The position numbers were made by a program, and so were the translations under genes. Shown piece after piece: positions 7,586 to 16,723 of a DNA stretch of 64,000 nucleotides. Positions within the stretch are counted from its first letter, which is position 1, and every line of letters begins with the position of its first letter. Source of the DNA: Pseudoalteromonas sp. R3 (GTDB lineage Bacteria; Pseudomonadota; Gammaproteobacteria; Enterobacterales; Alteromonadaceae). The notes below the pieces were generated by a model. It worked only from the letters and a program-made list of their open reading frames with translations, did not search any database and had not been told where the DNA came from. The stretch spans positions 1,302,001 through 1,366,000 of the forward strand of contig NZ_CP034835.1 in the NCBI RefSeq assembly GCF_004014715.1, written 5' to 3'.

Positions 7586-8037
7586 TTTGCTACCACCGTT
7601 AAGCCATTAACTGAATAACTCAAGCAGGGTAAAAAGTTATCTACAGAATTAATAATCAAATCTGATTACTCGGCATCAGCTCATAAACCTGACAAATGTT
7701 TATGTATCTGAAGTGAGTAAGTCATTACGGCTATCCACAAATCAATCGTTCAAAAGGATAGTGGAAAGAATAAGCTGTAGATTGTCATCATTATTTTTTA
7801 TCAATTTCAATTGGATAGTTAGAAAAGTGGATAAGAATATGACAAACTCATCGGTACTGACAGGGTTGGCTTTTTGGGCAATAATACAACTTATTGAAAG
7901 TTAATTATAAATATATTATTGATGTAAGTAATCTCGCAATTTTTTTGTAAGATATTGACACTTAATGACAAACTGAACAATACTAGTGACTTATCCACCG
8001 CCCGAGCCCACGGCTGGCAAGGCCTCTGGAAGTAAGG
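7586..8037 (+). promoter_or_regulatory. Long B-type CRISPR leader, copy 1
   Basis: About 450 bp of AT-rich sequence precedes a B repeat. It is nearly identical to 12651-13094 and to the first 225 bp of 8406-8630. It includes ACTGAATAACTCAAGCAGGG, several A/T tracts and, proximal to the repeat, the GCCCGAGCCCACGGCTGG segment shared with the short B leaders. Its position before an intact 10-repeat array at 13095 supports a leader role. A 63-codon frame at 7713 is not counted as a gene. Confidence 0.65.
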
Positions 8038-8277
8038 GGTTGGATGCTCCCCGTTTGATAGGCTGAGAGCCGCCCGGAAAAAGCACCGCTTTTTCAGGCT
8101 CGAAGGTGAGGCCCTGGACGGCCGATTCTGGCGAACGCACCACTTACTGTTTCATGGACGAATCAATGTGCACATTATTGAACTATTGAATACTCCCAGT
8201 TTGATAGGGGATTAAGACAATTTTAAAACTGTAGCCTTCAAAGTGTTGAACTGGTTGGATGCTCCCCGTTTGATAGG
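8038..8277 (+). CRISPR. CRISPR block with hairpin element copy 6
   Basis: A B repeat truncated at GATAGG (8038-8062) is followed by the hairpin element (8063-8183) and a complete B-like repeat (8184-8218, CCCAGTTTGATAGGGG variant). A 34-nt spacer and another truncated B repeat (8253-8277) follow. Confidence 0.75.
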
Positions 8278-8630
8278 CTGAGAGCCGCCCGGAAAAAGCA
8301 CTGCTTTTTCCGGCTCGAAGGTGAGGCTTTGGATGGCCGAACCTGGCGAACGCGCCACTTAGCGCTTCATGGGCGAATCAAAGTGCACATCGCTGACCTA
8401 TAGGATATTTGCTACCACCGTTAAGCCATTAACTGAATAACTCAAGCAGGGTAAAAAGTTATCTACAGAATTAATAATCAAATCTGATTACTCGGCATCA
8501 GCTCATAAACCTGACAAATGTTTATGTATCTGAAGTGAATAAGTCATTACGGCTATCCACAAATCAATCGTTCCAAAGGATAGTGGAAAGAATAAGCTGT
8601 AGATTGTCATCGTTATTTGTTATCAACTTC
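8278..8630 (+). repeat. Hairpin element copy 7 fused to a truncated long B leader
   Basis: The element (8278 to about 8405) leads into the first 225 bp of the long B leader. That copy stops at TATCAACTTC and jumps to the last 13 bases of an A repeat. About half of the leader is missing, so the A block that follows probably has no native leader. Confidence 0.65.
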
Positions 8631-8888
8631 AGGGGATTGAGACATCCATAAAGAATTAGGCCAAATAGTGCAGAATGCTGTATTCCCCGCGCGAGAGGGT
8701 ATTGAGACACACTGCGCAACCTGTCAGGATCTCCATGATATAGCTGCATTCCCCGCACGAGAGGGGATTGAGACTCTGGTTATTTTTTTCAGTCATCAAA
8801 TTACTCATGCTGCATTCCCCGCGCGAGAGGGGATTGAGACCCACGCTGAGACAACGTGCTCCCACTCGATACGGCTGCATTCCCCGCG
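8631..8888 (+). CRISPR. CRISPR block 8, A repeats, truncated at both ends
   Basis: The block begins with the last 13 nt of an A repeat (8631-8643), then has full A repeats at 8677, 8743 and 8809. It ends with an A repeat cut after GCTGCATTCCCCGCG at 8888. Spacers are 33-34 nt. It is flanked by a broken B leader on the left and a simple tandem repeat on the right. Confidence 0.93.
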
Positions 8889-8945
8889 GAAAAAACACAA
8901 AAACAAAGAAAAACACAAAAACAAAGAAAAACACAAAAACAAAGA
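8889..8945 (+). repeat. Tandem repeat, three copies of an 18-bp A-rich unit
   Basis: The unit ACACAAAAACAAAGAAAA is repeated about three times directly after a truncated A repeat. It has no T's on the plus strand. No gene lies between here and the IS630 element at about 9095; the 150 bp in between hold nothing recognisable. Confidence 0.85.
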
Positions 8946-9094
8946 CACCCAGCCTTACTTGTTCTAGTTACCGGTCCATTGACTATGAATACGATTGCTT
9001 CTGCGAATAAAAAGCGAAAAGTTTCAGTAGTCAGATTGTACGGATGAGTAACTCCAGCTGAAACAGTAGTTATTTGGTGTTTTTGAGCATGGTT

Positions 9095-10205
9095 ATACCA
9101 TTTTGACTAATTAACTGGTCAGATTTATCCAGTCCCTGAAGCACAATGATTTCACCCTGTCAGCACATGAGATAAACGCATTCCATGCTTCGCTGACCTG
9201 ATCCAGAATGTCATCGTAGTTTGCAAAGGTTCTGTTTGATAACTTATGTTGTCTGAGCCAACTCCACACTTGTTCTATGGGGTTTAACTCTGGAGAATAA
9301 GGTGGCAGCCTAATGATCACTACATTCTCCAGGCCTTTTACCAAACCATCTTTGAAGTGCCAGGCTGCGCGATCCATGACGACCACAGCCATTCTTCCTG
9401 GTTGAGTCCTTTGTGATATTTGCTCCAGGTGAGAATACATGACTTCTTTATTCACTATAGGTGAGATGAGTGCTTCTGTTTCACCAGTTTTTGGACACAC
9501 TGCACCAAATAGATAGGCATATTCGAATTGTTGCTGCTTTACAACTCTTGGACGTGAGCCTTTTTCAGCCCAAACTTTTGTTGTCGAAGTTTGCTGACCA
9601 AATCGTGCTTCGTCCTGAAACCACACATCAATGCGTTCAGGAAGCAGGTGTCCCGGGGTGTGAAGGATCGTTTCCAGCTCGAAGTTTTTTAAAAGCTTCT
9701 TGGTGAGCCTGGTTTCCTTTAGGGTGGATTGACCGGCTGCTGATCCATGAGAAGTTTTGTCTTTTCAACAATCTGTGAACAGCTGATAACTCGTACTCAA
9801 TGTGAAAAGACTCAGATATATACTGCTGAATATCTTCTAATGTTAGCCGACCACCTTCCGTGCGGTCTATAGAGTCGAGTACATATGCTTTAAGCTGCTT
9901 CAGTTGTGCACCATCCAGTTTGCAAGGACGGCCCGAGCGAGGCAGGTCTTCCAGGCCCTCTAATCCATAATCGAGATAGTCTTTGACCCATTTGTTTACG
10001 CTAGTACGACTGACCTTTAAATATTCAGCAATCTGATAGCGAGATTTACCTTCAAAGAAATGAGCCAGTGCGAGTATACGCACTTTCTTTCTTGGGTCTT
10101 TAGTCTGTTTGGAGAGCTTAATAAATTCAGAGGGCTGCAAAATCACTATCACAACGATGAAAATTGGATTTTGATATTAGATCATAAATTTAATCAAATT
10201 GGTAT
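9095..10205 (-). mobile_element. IS630-family insertion sequence
   Basis: The element carries one transposase gene on the minus strand. It is bounded by imperfect terminal inverted repeats: ATACCATTTTGACTAATT on the left and, read inward from the right, ATACCAATTTGATTAAAT. IS630 elements duplicate a TA target. The flanks here are TT/TA-like, so the exact ends may be off by one or two bases. It lies inside the CRISPR cluster between block 8 and the HUH transposase pseudogene. Confidence 0.75.
9111..10152 (-). pseudogene. IS630-family transposase, frameshifted
   Basis: The upstream part (10152-9637) has a helix-turn-helix N-terminus (K-S-R-Y-Q-I-A-E-Y-L-K-V-S-R-T-S-V). The downstream part (9626-9111) is the DDE domain, with D-E-A-R-F-G-Q, V-V-M-D-R-A-A-W-H and L-P-P-Y-S-P-E-L-N-P-I-E-Q-V-W. 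Removing one A from the A6 run (TTTTTT at 9685-9690 on the plus strand) joins both parts into one frame through F-K-N-F-E-L-E-T-I-L-H-T-P-G-H, about 347 residues, the normal family length. The cause may be mutation, sequence error or a slippage site; a +1 frame change at A6 is consistent with any of these. Confidence 0.85.
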
Positions 10206-10259
10206 TAAGCTCTGCCAGAGCGCGGCAGTCATCATATGTAATTCAGATAATGGCTTGTT

Positions 10260-11231
10260 CTACCCCAATAAGCGCTCACAATTAGCCAGATTGGGTCGTC
10301 GCTTTTTTTGCAGGTGCTCACAGTATTCAGTCACGGCTTGCTGTCTGCCGACTGCACCGTGGAACACTTTGGTAAATCGTGTGGTGAGTTTTAGCCAGTT
10401 TTCAGGCTCTATTTGCAATCTGGTGAGGATAGGGTGGGCATCGCAGATATGACCTCGCTTGTCTGCACGAATGCATCGGCCTGTTAGCTCAACCAGCTCA
10501 ATATAGTATTTAAGCTCAAAGGGTAATCCTTTGGGCATATCCTGCCTTGGGTTGCCAGCAAAGCGCAGAAGGCTATTTGGTTGTTTGCCATGCTGTGCGT
10601 GTTCAATGCGTTTTTTGATACTGGTGAACTCAGAAGTTTCCGGTGTGGCGGCCATTTTGGCCCGGATAGGGTTCAGGTCAACGTAGGCCATGCAGGCGGC
10701 AAGGGCAGCTTCATCGAGCAATGCCTGAGACTTAAACCGGCCTTCCCAGAACCGACCTGTACAGCAATCTTCTTTATTCGCACGACGAGCAATGTCTTCG
10801 TTCAGTACGCGCATAAACCAGCTAATACTGGCCAGTCTTTCGCGGTATTTGTCGATAATATCGTCGAGCATAATACGTTCGGATGGAGTGAGTTCGTTAC
10901 CTTCCACGAATTAGTGTGTCAGCCAATTTCCCTTAAACAACTTGTGCCAGCGTATGACGATAGCTTTGTCATGCAATCGATTGGCTTTTTTATCGTCCAC
11001 ATACATAACAATGTGAGTATGGTTGCTCATCACAGCGTAAGCGCAAATATCAATGCAGAAAATACTTGCCAGCAGAAGTAGTTTTTCTTCAACCCATCCT
11101 CGGCGATGTTCATAAGATTGGCCTGTTAATGGGTCTTCGCCGCATAAAAAGGCACGCCTTACGCAGCGAGAGATGCAATGGTAGTATTTTGTGTCAACCA
11201 AACTGACCTGGCTTTTCCGTGCCGCTGGCAT
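10260..11231 (-). pseudogene. HUH (IS200-like, RAYT-type) transposase with in-frame stop
   Basis: The N-terminal part contains Y-Y-H-C-I-S-R-C-V-R-R and the HUH motif N-H-T-H-I-V-M-Y-V. The C-terminal part contains G-R-F-W-E-G-R-F-K-S-Q and A-Y-V-D-L-N-P-I-R-A, which holds the likely catalytic tyrosine. A TAA at 10911-10913 splits an otherwise continuous frame (L-T-H-stop-F-V-E-G-N-E), so this is a point nonsense mutation, not a frameshift. The start is placed at M-P-A-A-R-K-S-Q (11231), because upstream codons run into a CRISPR repeat. Total length without the stop is about 322 residues. Such proteins can mobilise REP palindromes, and several palindrome families lie nearby. Confidence 0.8.
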
Positions 11232-11354
11232 TTGCTTCGTCCTTATCCTTGGATCAGATGAAAAGCATAGGCGAGGGGAGTATGACAGACAAGTTTTTGG
11301 TTGGGTGTCTGTCATTTCGCTTTTGATTGAAACCATTCTTGTTAGCCATGTATG

Positions 11355-11445
11355 GTTTGGATACTCCCCGTTTGATAGGGGATTAAGACGATAAGGCAAT
11401 AAGCGTATCATGTGTTTGGCGAAGGTTTAGATACACCCCGTTTGA
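11355..11445 (+). CRISPR. CRISPR fragment, one B repeat, spacer, truncated repeat
   Basis: A full B repeat (11355-11389) and a 35-nt spacer are followed by a B repeat at 11425. That repeat is truncated after GTTTGA and joins the A leader. Confidence 0.85.
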
Positions 11446-11446
11446 C

Positions 11447-11706
11447 TATCCAGCTTTTTACACAGTGCTTGCTAACCACTCACCGTCATTCCGCACTTGA
11501 TGCGGAATCTACCTTCAGACAACTCCATTTGCGCTAACCTGTGGTTCTCACTAAAACCCCGGGAGGTTAGCGCTCATGTAAGCTCATGGTTATTATCATA
11601 TTGTGTAATTTTGATATGCAGAATGCGTCTGCTTTGGTCAAAATTGACCGAGGTTAGCGCAAAAGCAGGTTTCTGGCCTTGTGACATGTTGGCTGAGGAG
11701 CAGACC
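11447..11706 (+). promoter_or_regulatory. A-type CRISPR leader, copy 5
   Basis: This is a full-length A leader with palindrome, GCGCTAACC, GGTTAGCGC and the distal GGTTAGCGC. It directly precedes the A repeat at 11707. Confidence 0.7.
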
Positions 11707-12070
11707 GCTGCGTTCCCCGCACGAGAGGGGATTGAGACCCACAATATAATCGCCAATATATAACCGATAGTGGCTGCGTTCCCCGCACGAGAGGGGATTG
11801 AGACATGACGTCATCGTTTTTTGTGATAGGTATGCCGGCTGCGTTCCCCGCACGAGAGGGGATTGAGACCCCACTCTTCTGCAGTTAAACTATGCCACTA
11901 CATTGACCACTACACTCCCCGTTTGATAGGGGATTAAGACTTATTAGGTAGCTTGGTGTTGAAGCCTTTTTCGAAGTTTGGATACTCCCCGGTTGATAGG
12001 GGATTAAGACTGATCTTATCCAGCTCTTCTATGTAAGCTATTAATGTTTGGATGCTCCCCGTTTGATAGG
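11707..12070 (+). CRISPR. CRISPR block 9, A repeats passing into B repeats
   Basis: A repeats (GCACGAGA loop variant) lie at 11707, 11773 and 11838. A decayed hybrid (ACTACACTCCCCGTTTGATAG) follows at 11909, then a B repeat at 11976 and a B repeat truncated at GATAGG at 12046-12070. As in block 3, the array begins with A repeats and ends with B repeats. Confidence 0.9.
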
Positions 12071-12183
12071 GTGAACGCCGCTCGGAAAAAGCACCGCTTT
12101 TTCAGGCTCGAAGGTGAAGCACTGGATGGGCGAACTGGTTATAGCTTCATGGATGAATTACCTGCACACTATCAAACTGTTTA
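12071..12183 (+). repeat. Array-interspersed hairpin element, copy 8 (diverged)
   Basis: This copy starts GTGAACGCCGCTCGG instead of CTGAGAGCCGCCCGG but keeps the perfect GAAAAAGC/GCTTTTTC hairpin. It ends ATCAAACTGTTTA before an A-like repeat, so the element also sits next to A repeats. Confidence 0.6.
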
Positions 12184-12512
12184 ACTGCATTCCCCGCCCG
12201 AGAGGGGATTAAGACCTCTTTTCTTGGTTTTACCAATTGACTTTCTTTCGTTTGGACGCTCCCCGGTTGATAGGGGATTAAGACAAGAAGCCAAAGAGAC
12301 TGCGGTTGTTACCTACAGTTTGATATTCCCGGGTGTAAGCGCGAGGCAATGGACGCCGATTCTGGCGAACGAGCCACTTGGCGCTTCATGGACGAATCAA
12401 TGTGCACATTGTTGAACTATTGGACATTCCCCGTTTGATAGGGGATTAAGACGCTATACCTGACGAATGAGAGAGTAGCTCTTCTATGTTTGGATACTCC
12501 CCGTTTGATAGG
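12184..12512 (+). CRISPR. CRISPR repeats around array-end module copy 2
   Basis: Repeats are an A/B hybrid at 12184-12215 (GCCCGAGA loop with an ATTAAGAC end) and B at 12250-12284. The AAGAAGCCAAAGAG module follows (12285 to about 12419), then a B-like repeat ending at 12452, a 35-nt spacer and a B repeat truncated at GATAGG (12488-12512). Confidence 0.8.
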
Positions 12513-13094
12513 CTGAGGGCCGCCCGGAAAAAGTACCGCTTTTTCAGGCTCGAAGGTGAGGCTTTGGATGGCCGATCCTGGCGAACGCGCCACTTAGCGC
12601 TTCATGGGCGAATCAAAGTGCACATCGCTGACCTATCGGATATTTGCTACCACCGTTAAGCCATTAACTGAATAACTCAAGCAGGGTAAAAAGTTATCTA
12701 CAGAATTAATAATCAAATCTGATTACTCGGCATCAGCTCATAAACCTGACAAATGTTTATGTATCTGAAGTGGGTAAGTCATTACGGATATCCACAAATC
12801 AATCGTTCCAAAGGATAGTGGAAAGAATAAGCTGTAGATTGTCATCATTATTTTTTATCAATTTCAATTGGATAGTTAGAAAAGTGGATAAGAATATGAC
12901 GAACTCATCGGTACTGACAGGGTTGGTTTTTTGGGCAATAATGCAACTTATTGAAAGTTAATTATAAATATATTATTGATGTAAGTAATCTCGCAATTTT
13001 TTTGTAAGATATTGACACTTACTGACAAACTGAACAATACTAGTGACTTATCCACCGCCCGAGCCCACGGCTGGCAAGGCCTCTGGAAGTAAGG
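12513..13094 (+). promoter_or_regulatory. Hairpin element copy 9 fused to long B-type leader (copy 3)
   Basis: The element runs to about 12650 and joins the long leader, which is nearly identical to 7586-8037. This leader directly precedes the longest regular array in the window, so it is the best candidate for a functional B leader. Confidence 0.7.
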
Positions 13095-13784
13095 GGTTGG
13101 ATGCTCCCCGTTTGATAGGGGATTAAGACAATGTTCTACTCCACCGAACCAAGCAATAATTATTGGTTGGATGCTCCCCGTTTGATAGGGGATTAAGACA
13201 CGGTACCACGCTTCAAGTCCACATCGAGTCCCGGTTGGATGCTCCCCGTTTGATAGGGGATTAAGACCTTCAGCGGCTCGCCGCATGAATTCCAGTAAGC
13301 CGGTTGGATGCTCCCCGTTTGATAGGGGATTAAGACAGATGCTATTTGTTTTTGAGGCATTTCGTGCACTTGGTTGGATGCTCCCCGTTTGATAGGGGAT
13401 TAAGACTAAGCTTTGTTTAAATGCTTACCAACTGCTCTCTGGTTGGATGCTCCCCGTTTGATAGGGGATTAAGACATTTCCACTAGTGTCTACCCCAAAG
13501 CCATCCTCTGGTTGGGTGCTCCCCGTTTGATAGGGGATTAAGACAAAAAAGGTTAGAGCTATGGTGCTTGAACTTTTCAGGTTGGATGCTCCCCGTTTGA
13601 TAGGGATTAAGACTTCATTATCAGGCTCCCAACACGATAATAACCGGTTGGATGCTCCCCGTTTGATAGGGGGTTAAGACCGATGAATGCACTCCAGGTC
13701 ATACCAAATGCAGTGGTTGGATGCTCCCCGTTTGATAGGGGATTAAGACCGAATGTTTTTACTGTATACAGCAAAAGCTTTATT
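13095..13784 (+). CRISPR. CRISPR block 10, ten B repeats and shared last spacer (copy 4)
   Basis: Repeats start at 13095, 13165, 13233, 13302, 13372, 13441, 13510, 13580, 13646 and 13715. They are 35 nt (34 at 13580, where one G of the GGGG arm is lost) and start GGTTGGATGCTCCCC. Spacers are 32-36 nt. The spacer at 13750-13784 is the shared last spacer, followed by a decayed repeat. This is the most uniform array of the cluster, with a complete leader. Confidence 0.97.
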
Positions 13785-13814
13785 GTTTGGATACTCCCTG
13801 CTTGTGGATCGTGA

Positions 13815-14076
13815 TTACCAACCATTCACAGTCATTCCGCACTCGCTGCGGAGTCTACAAGCAAGCAACTCGGAAATAGTTTTGTGATTAGACTGGCAGT
13901 CTCAACCGAACATCTCTTTGCCTGTAAGCAGATACCGGATCAAGTCCGGCATGACAGAGGAGGGGTATTTGGTTCAGTGCGAAGGTTTGGCAATTGGTAC
14001 TAACTGACAAACTGAACAATACTAGTGACTTACCCACCGCCCGAGCCCACGGCTGGCAAGGCCTCTGAAAGTAAGG
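13815..14076 (+). promoter_or_regulatory. Short B-type leader module, copy 4
   Basis: It has the same order as the other copies: palindrome ATTCCGCA-type (here partly decayed, GCGGAGT), palindrome ATACCGGA-type, then the proximal GCCCGAGCCCACGGCTGG stretch before a B repeat. Confidence 0.65.
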
Positions 14077-15093
14077 GTTTGGATACTCCCCGTTTGATGG
14101 GGGATTAAGACTTATCGGTAGGTTTCTCCGGGGCGGGACTTCTTTGTTTGGATACTCCCCGTTTAATGGGGATTAAGACAATTGGTTTAGCTGCTGAAAC
14201 TTCTGGCTCTGTGTGTGGACGCTCCCCGATAGGCTGAGAGCCGCCCGGAAAAAGCACCGCTTTTTCAGGCTCGAAGGTGAGGCCTTGGATGGTGGAACTG
14301 GATACTGCTTCATGGACGAATCAATGCGCACATTATTGAACTATTGAATACTCCCAGTTTGATAGGGGATTAAGGCAACCAAGCGTGGCCCATTTCATGA
14401 TAAGCTGTTTGTTTGGATACTCTCCGTTTGATAGGGGATTAAGACCACTCCCGCGGCTTCTTGATTAAACTTCCCATCTGTTTGGATACTCCCCGTTTGA
14501 TAGGGGATTAAGACATCAAACCACTGTGCAGATGGGGTCAGGTCAATTTGTTTGGATACTCCCCGTTTGATAGGCTGAGAGTCGCCCGGAAAAAGCACCG
14601 CTTTTTCAGGCTCGAAGGTGAGGCCTTGGATTGCCGAACAGGTTAGCGCTTCATGGACGAGTCAATGTGCACATTATTGACCTACTGGATACTCCCCGTT
14701 TGATAGGGGATTAAGACTTTTGGAAAGTTCCTCCATTTATGGAGTAACTCGGTTGGATGCTTCCCGTTTGATAGGGGATTAAGACAAGAAGCCAAAGAGG
14801 CTACGGTTGTTACCTACAGTTTGATATTCCCAGGTGTAAGCGCGAGGCAATGGACGCCGATTCTCGCGAACGCGCCACTTGGCGCTTCACGGACGAATCA
14901 ATGTGCACATTATTGAACTGTTTAACTGCACCCCCGAGCGAGAGGGGATTAAGACTAAAAGTGCCACTTGGAATGGCATTTGAACAGGCTATTGGATACT
15001 CCCCGTTTGATAGGGGATTAAGACCCTTCCCATCTTCCTTGAATAGCCTGTATTCTCTGGTTGGACACTCCCCATTTGATAGGGGATTAAGAC
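14077..15093 (+). CRISPR. CRISPR block 11, ten B-like repeats with two hairpin elements
   Basis: Repeats lie at 14077, 14146, about 14342, 14411, 14480, about 14683, 14751, about 14925 (A-like, strongly decayed), about 14990 and 15059. Hairpin elements interrupt at about 14234-14341 and 14575-14682, each after a repeat cut at ATAGG. A third copy of the AAGAAGCCAAAGAGG module follows the repeat ending at 14785. The last repeat ends at 15093. The 190 bp between it and the csm6-like gene show nothing recognisable. Confidence 0.9.
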
Positions 15094-15284
15094 TCATTTG
15101 AACGTGAGGCACCGTCAAAAACAGCGATTCGCGCTGGTGATAGCGATGATTTAGCTTTGGGTTAGTGCATTTGTTGAGGGAGCTGCGGTTTGCTGACCAG
15201 GTTTACCGGCGCATGGCCGGTATGTGTGGTTTTGGCAGATATGTAAGCGTGTGGATATTGTCGGTTAATAACGCGCCTTGGTTT

Positions 15285-16529
15285 CTATCCGGATCCGATA
15301 ATGATGAAGGGGATGCGATAGAAGCTACCCTGGGTGCGCTTTTCTGAGGTTTCGCCGCCGCTATCGGTATTTGGGTGTGGCAGAATAATATTAACCAGTG
15401 TCATTGGTAGCTGGCGTTGCAGTATGGTTTTTAAATCATTCCTGCGACTGTCGAACATGGAGAGTGTCATGCCCTTGTTTACTAAATCATTCAGCGTTTT
15501 GTGGGTAAATTTTTTGCAGACAGCGTCATTTTGAGTGAGTGCGTTTACTTTGTTGGCAGGTGACATGCTGTCACGATAGTCGGTGTCGGTGACAAACAAT
15601 GCCAGTGCTTTTAAAAAGTTGTCAGCCAGTTTTTGCGGCAGCTCTGGATCTGCTTTGATATTGACTGCTGAGGGGCGTTTTATCTCGCTTTGTTCTCCCT
15701 GATGTGCACACATCAGTAAGAAGACGTATTCCATCAGGTTGTCACTAAAGTCGACTTTAAAGTCATTGATCATTAAACAGGCATCGTTGAAGTGTGCATA
15801 AAGCGTCAGGTTGATGCTGTCCGGATTGGTGGCCAGTTGTACCTGAGCGACCAGATCGGCATAGTCCATATCATTAAACAGCTGGATCTGCGCAGGCGAG
15901 AACAGGCTGCGCAGGCTGACGAACGGGATTTCCGAGAGGGTGACTTGTGCATCCCGGCAGTCGAACTGCTCGCCATTGCGGTTTTCAATCAGTTTTGATG
16001 CGCTGGTGGGAAAGTAAAAGTCGGGCAGGTATTCGTATTGTTCTGAGACCAGTACATGGCTGAGCCGGTCAAAGGGGCGGCCAAAAATACTCATAGCGTA
16101 GCCCAGGTAAAAGGTCATGGTTTTGCGCCCGCCAGCAATAGAGGTATGCAGCCGGGTGTCTGGGTCGCTGCACAGTTTCGCGACTTCTTTAACAATAAAA
16201 TTGGCCAGTGCCTGCTGATCGGCTTCGCTGCGGGTGTCGTCCATTGCCTGCTTATCCGCATCCGATACGGCCAGTATGTTGTCTTCAGTCAGGTAAACTG
16301 GGGGTTTACCAAGTTCGTCGCATAACTGTTTAAGCTGGCCCGGCGTGCCATCTGGCCGTGGGGTGAGCAGGCCTTTGATAGCGGCCTGTTTTCCCTTTTT
16401 AGTGGTGATGATCACAATCTTGTGTGGCCAGTCGAGCTGGCTCTGCGCTATCCCGTACAGGGTTTCAGTGATCACCTGGGGTGCCAGTCCGGTAACGGCC
16501 AGCAGTGTGGTACTGGTTGGATGCGTCAT
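15285..16529 (-). CDS. CRISPR-associated NE0113/Csm6-like CARF protein 1
   Basis: The 414-residue protein has an N-terminal CARF-type Rossmann domain (L-L-A-V-T-G-L-A-P-Q at residues 7-16). It carries the family signature S-I-A-G-G-R-K-T-M-T-F-Y-L-G-Y-A-M-S at about residues 130-147, followed by D-R-L-S-H-V-L-V. This matches the NE0113 family, annotated as a CRISPR ring nuclease or Csm6-like protein that binds cyclic oligoadenylate. No obvious HEPN R-x4-6-H motif is seen in the C-terminal half, so RNase activity of the Csm6 type is not supported. The start at 16529 is chosen because AAGGA lies about 8 nt upstream; a longer frame extends to 16577. It is the last gene of a minus-strand block that converges on the arrays. 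Confidence 0.85.
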   Translation of the reverse strand: MTHPTSTTLLAVTGLAPQVITETLYGIAQSQLDWPHKIVIITTKKGKQAAIKGLLTPRPDGTPGQLKQLCDELGKPPVYLTEDNILAVSDADKQAMDDTRSEADQQALANFIVKEVAKLCSDPDTRLHTSIAGGRKTMTFYLGYAMSIFGRPFDRLSHVLVSEQYEYLPDFYFPTSASKLIENRNGEQFDCRDAQVTLSEIPFVSLRSLFSPAQIQLFNDMDYADLVAQVQLATNPDSINLTLYAHFNDACLMINDFKVDFSDNLMEYVFLLMCAHQGEQSEIKRPSAVNIKADPELPQKLADNFLKALALFVTDTDYRDSMSPANKVNALTQNDAVCKKFTHKTLNDLVNKGMTLSMFDSRRNDLKTILQRQLPMTLVNIILPHPNTDSGGETSEKRTQGSFYRIPFIIIGSG

Positions 16530-16723
16530 GGTGTTTCCTTCTCTTGTGTTTGCCTGGTGGCATTGCATATCCCTCACTTGGCGTAATACGTCATTACAAT
16601 ATCAGGGGCATTAATCTCCTTTTAACGGAGCTGGCAAAGTATCACCACCCGCCTGCGTTATGGTAACGCTGTGCGGGTGTTAAGCGAGTATCCGCCATCC
16701 AATAGGGGTTTGCAATGGCCCTC
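16530..16723 (-). other. Intergenic gap with a strong hairpin inside the CARF gene block
   Basis: This 194-bp gap contains a nested palindrome at about 16648-16682. The outer arms are CACCCGC/GCGGGTG and the inner arms GCGTTA/TAACGC around TGG. No T run follows on either strand, so it is not a classical terminator. It could be an mRNA processing or stability hairpin, or a REP-like sequence. Confidence 0.5.

Noticed and set aside
7713..7904. 63-codon frame in the long B leader, with a near-identical copy at 12770-12961
   Set aside because: The conservation is explained by duplication of the whole leader, the third copy is broken, and there is no good ribosome binding site. The leader role explains the sequence better.
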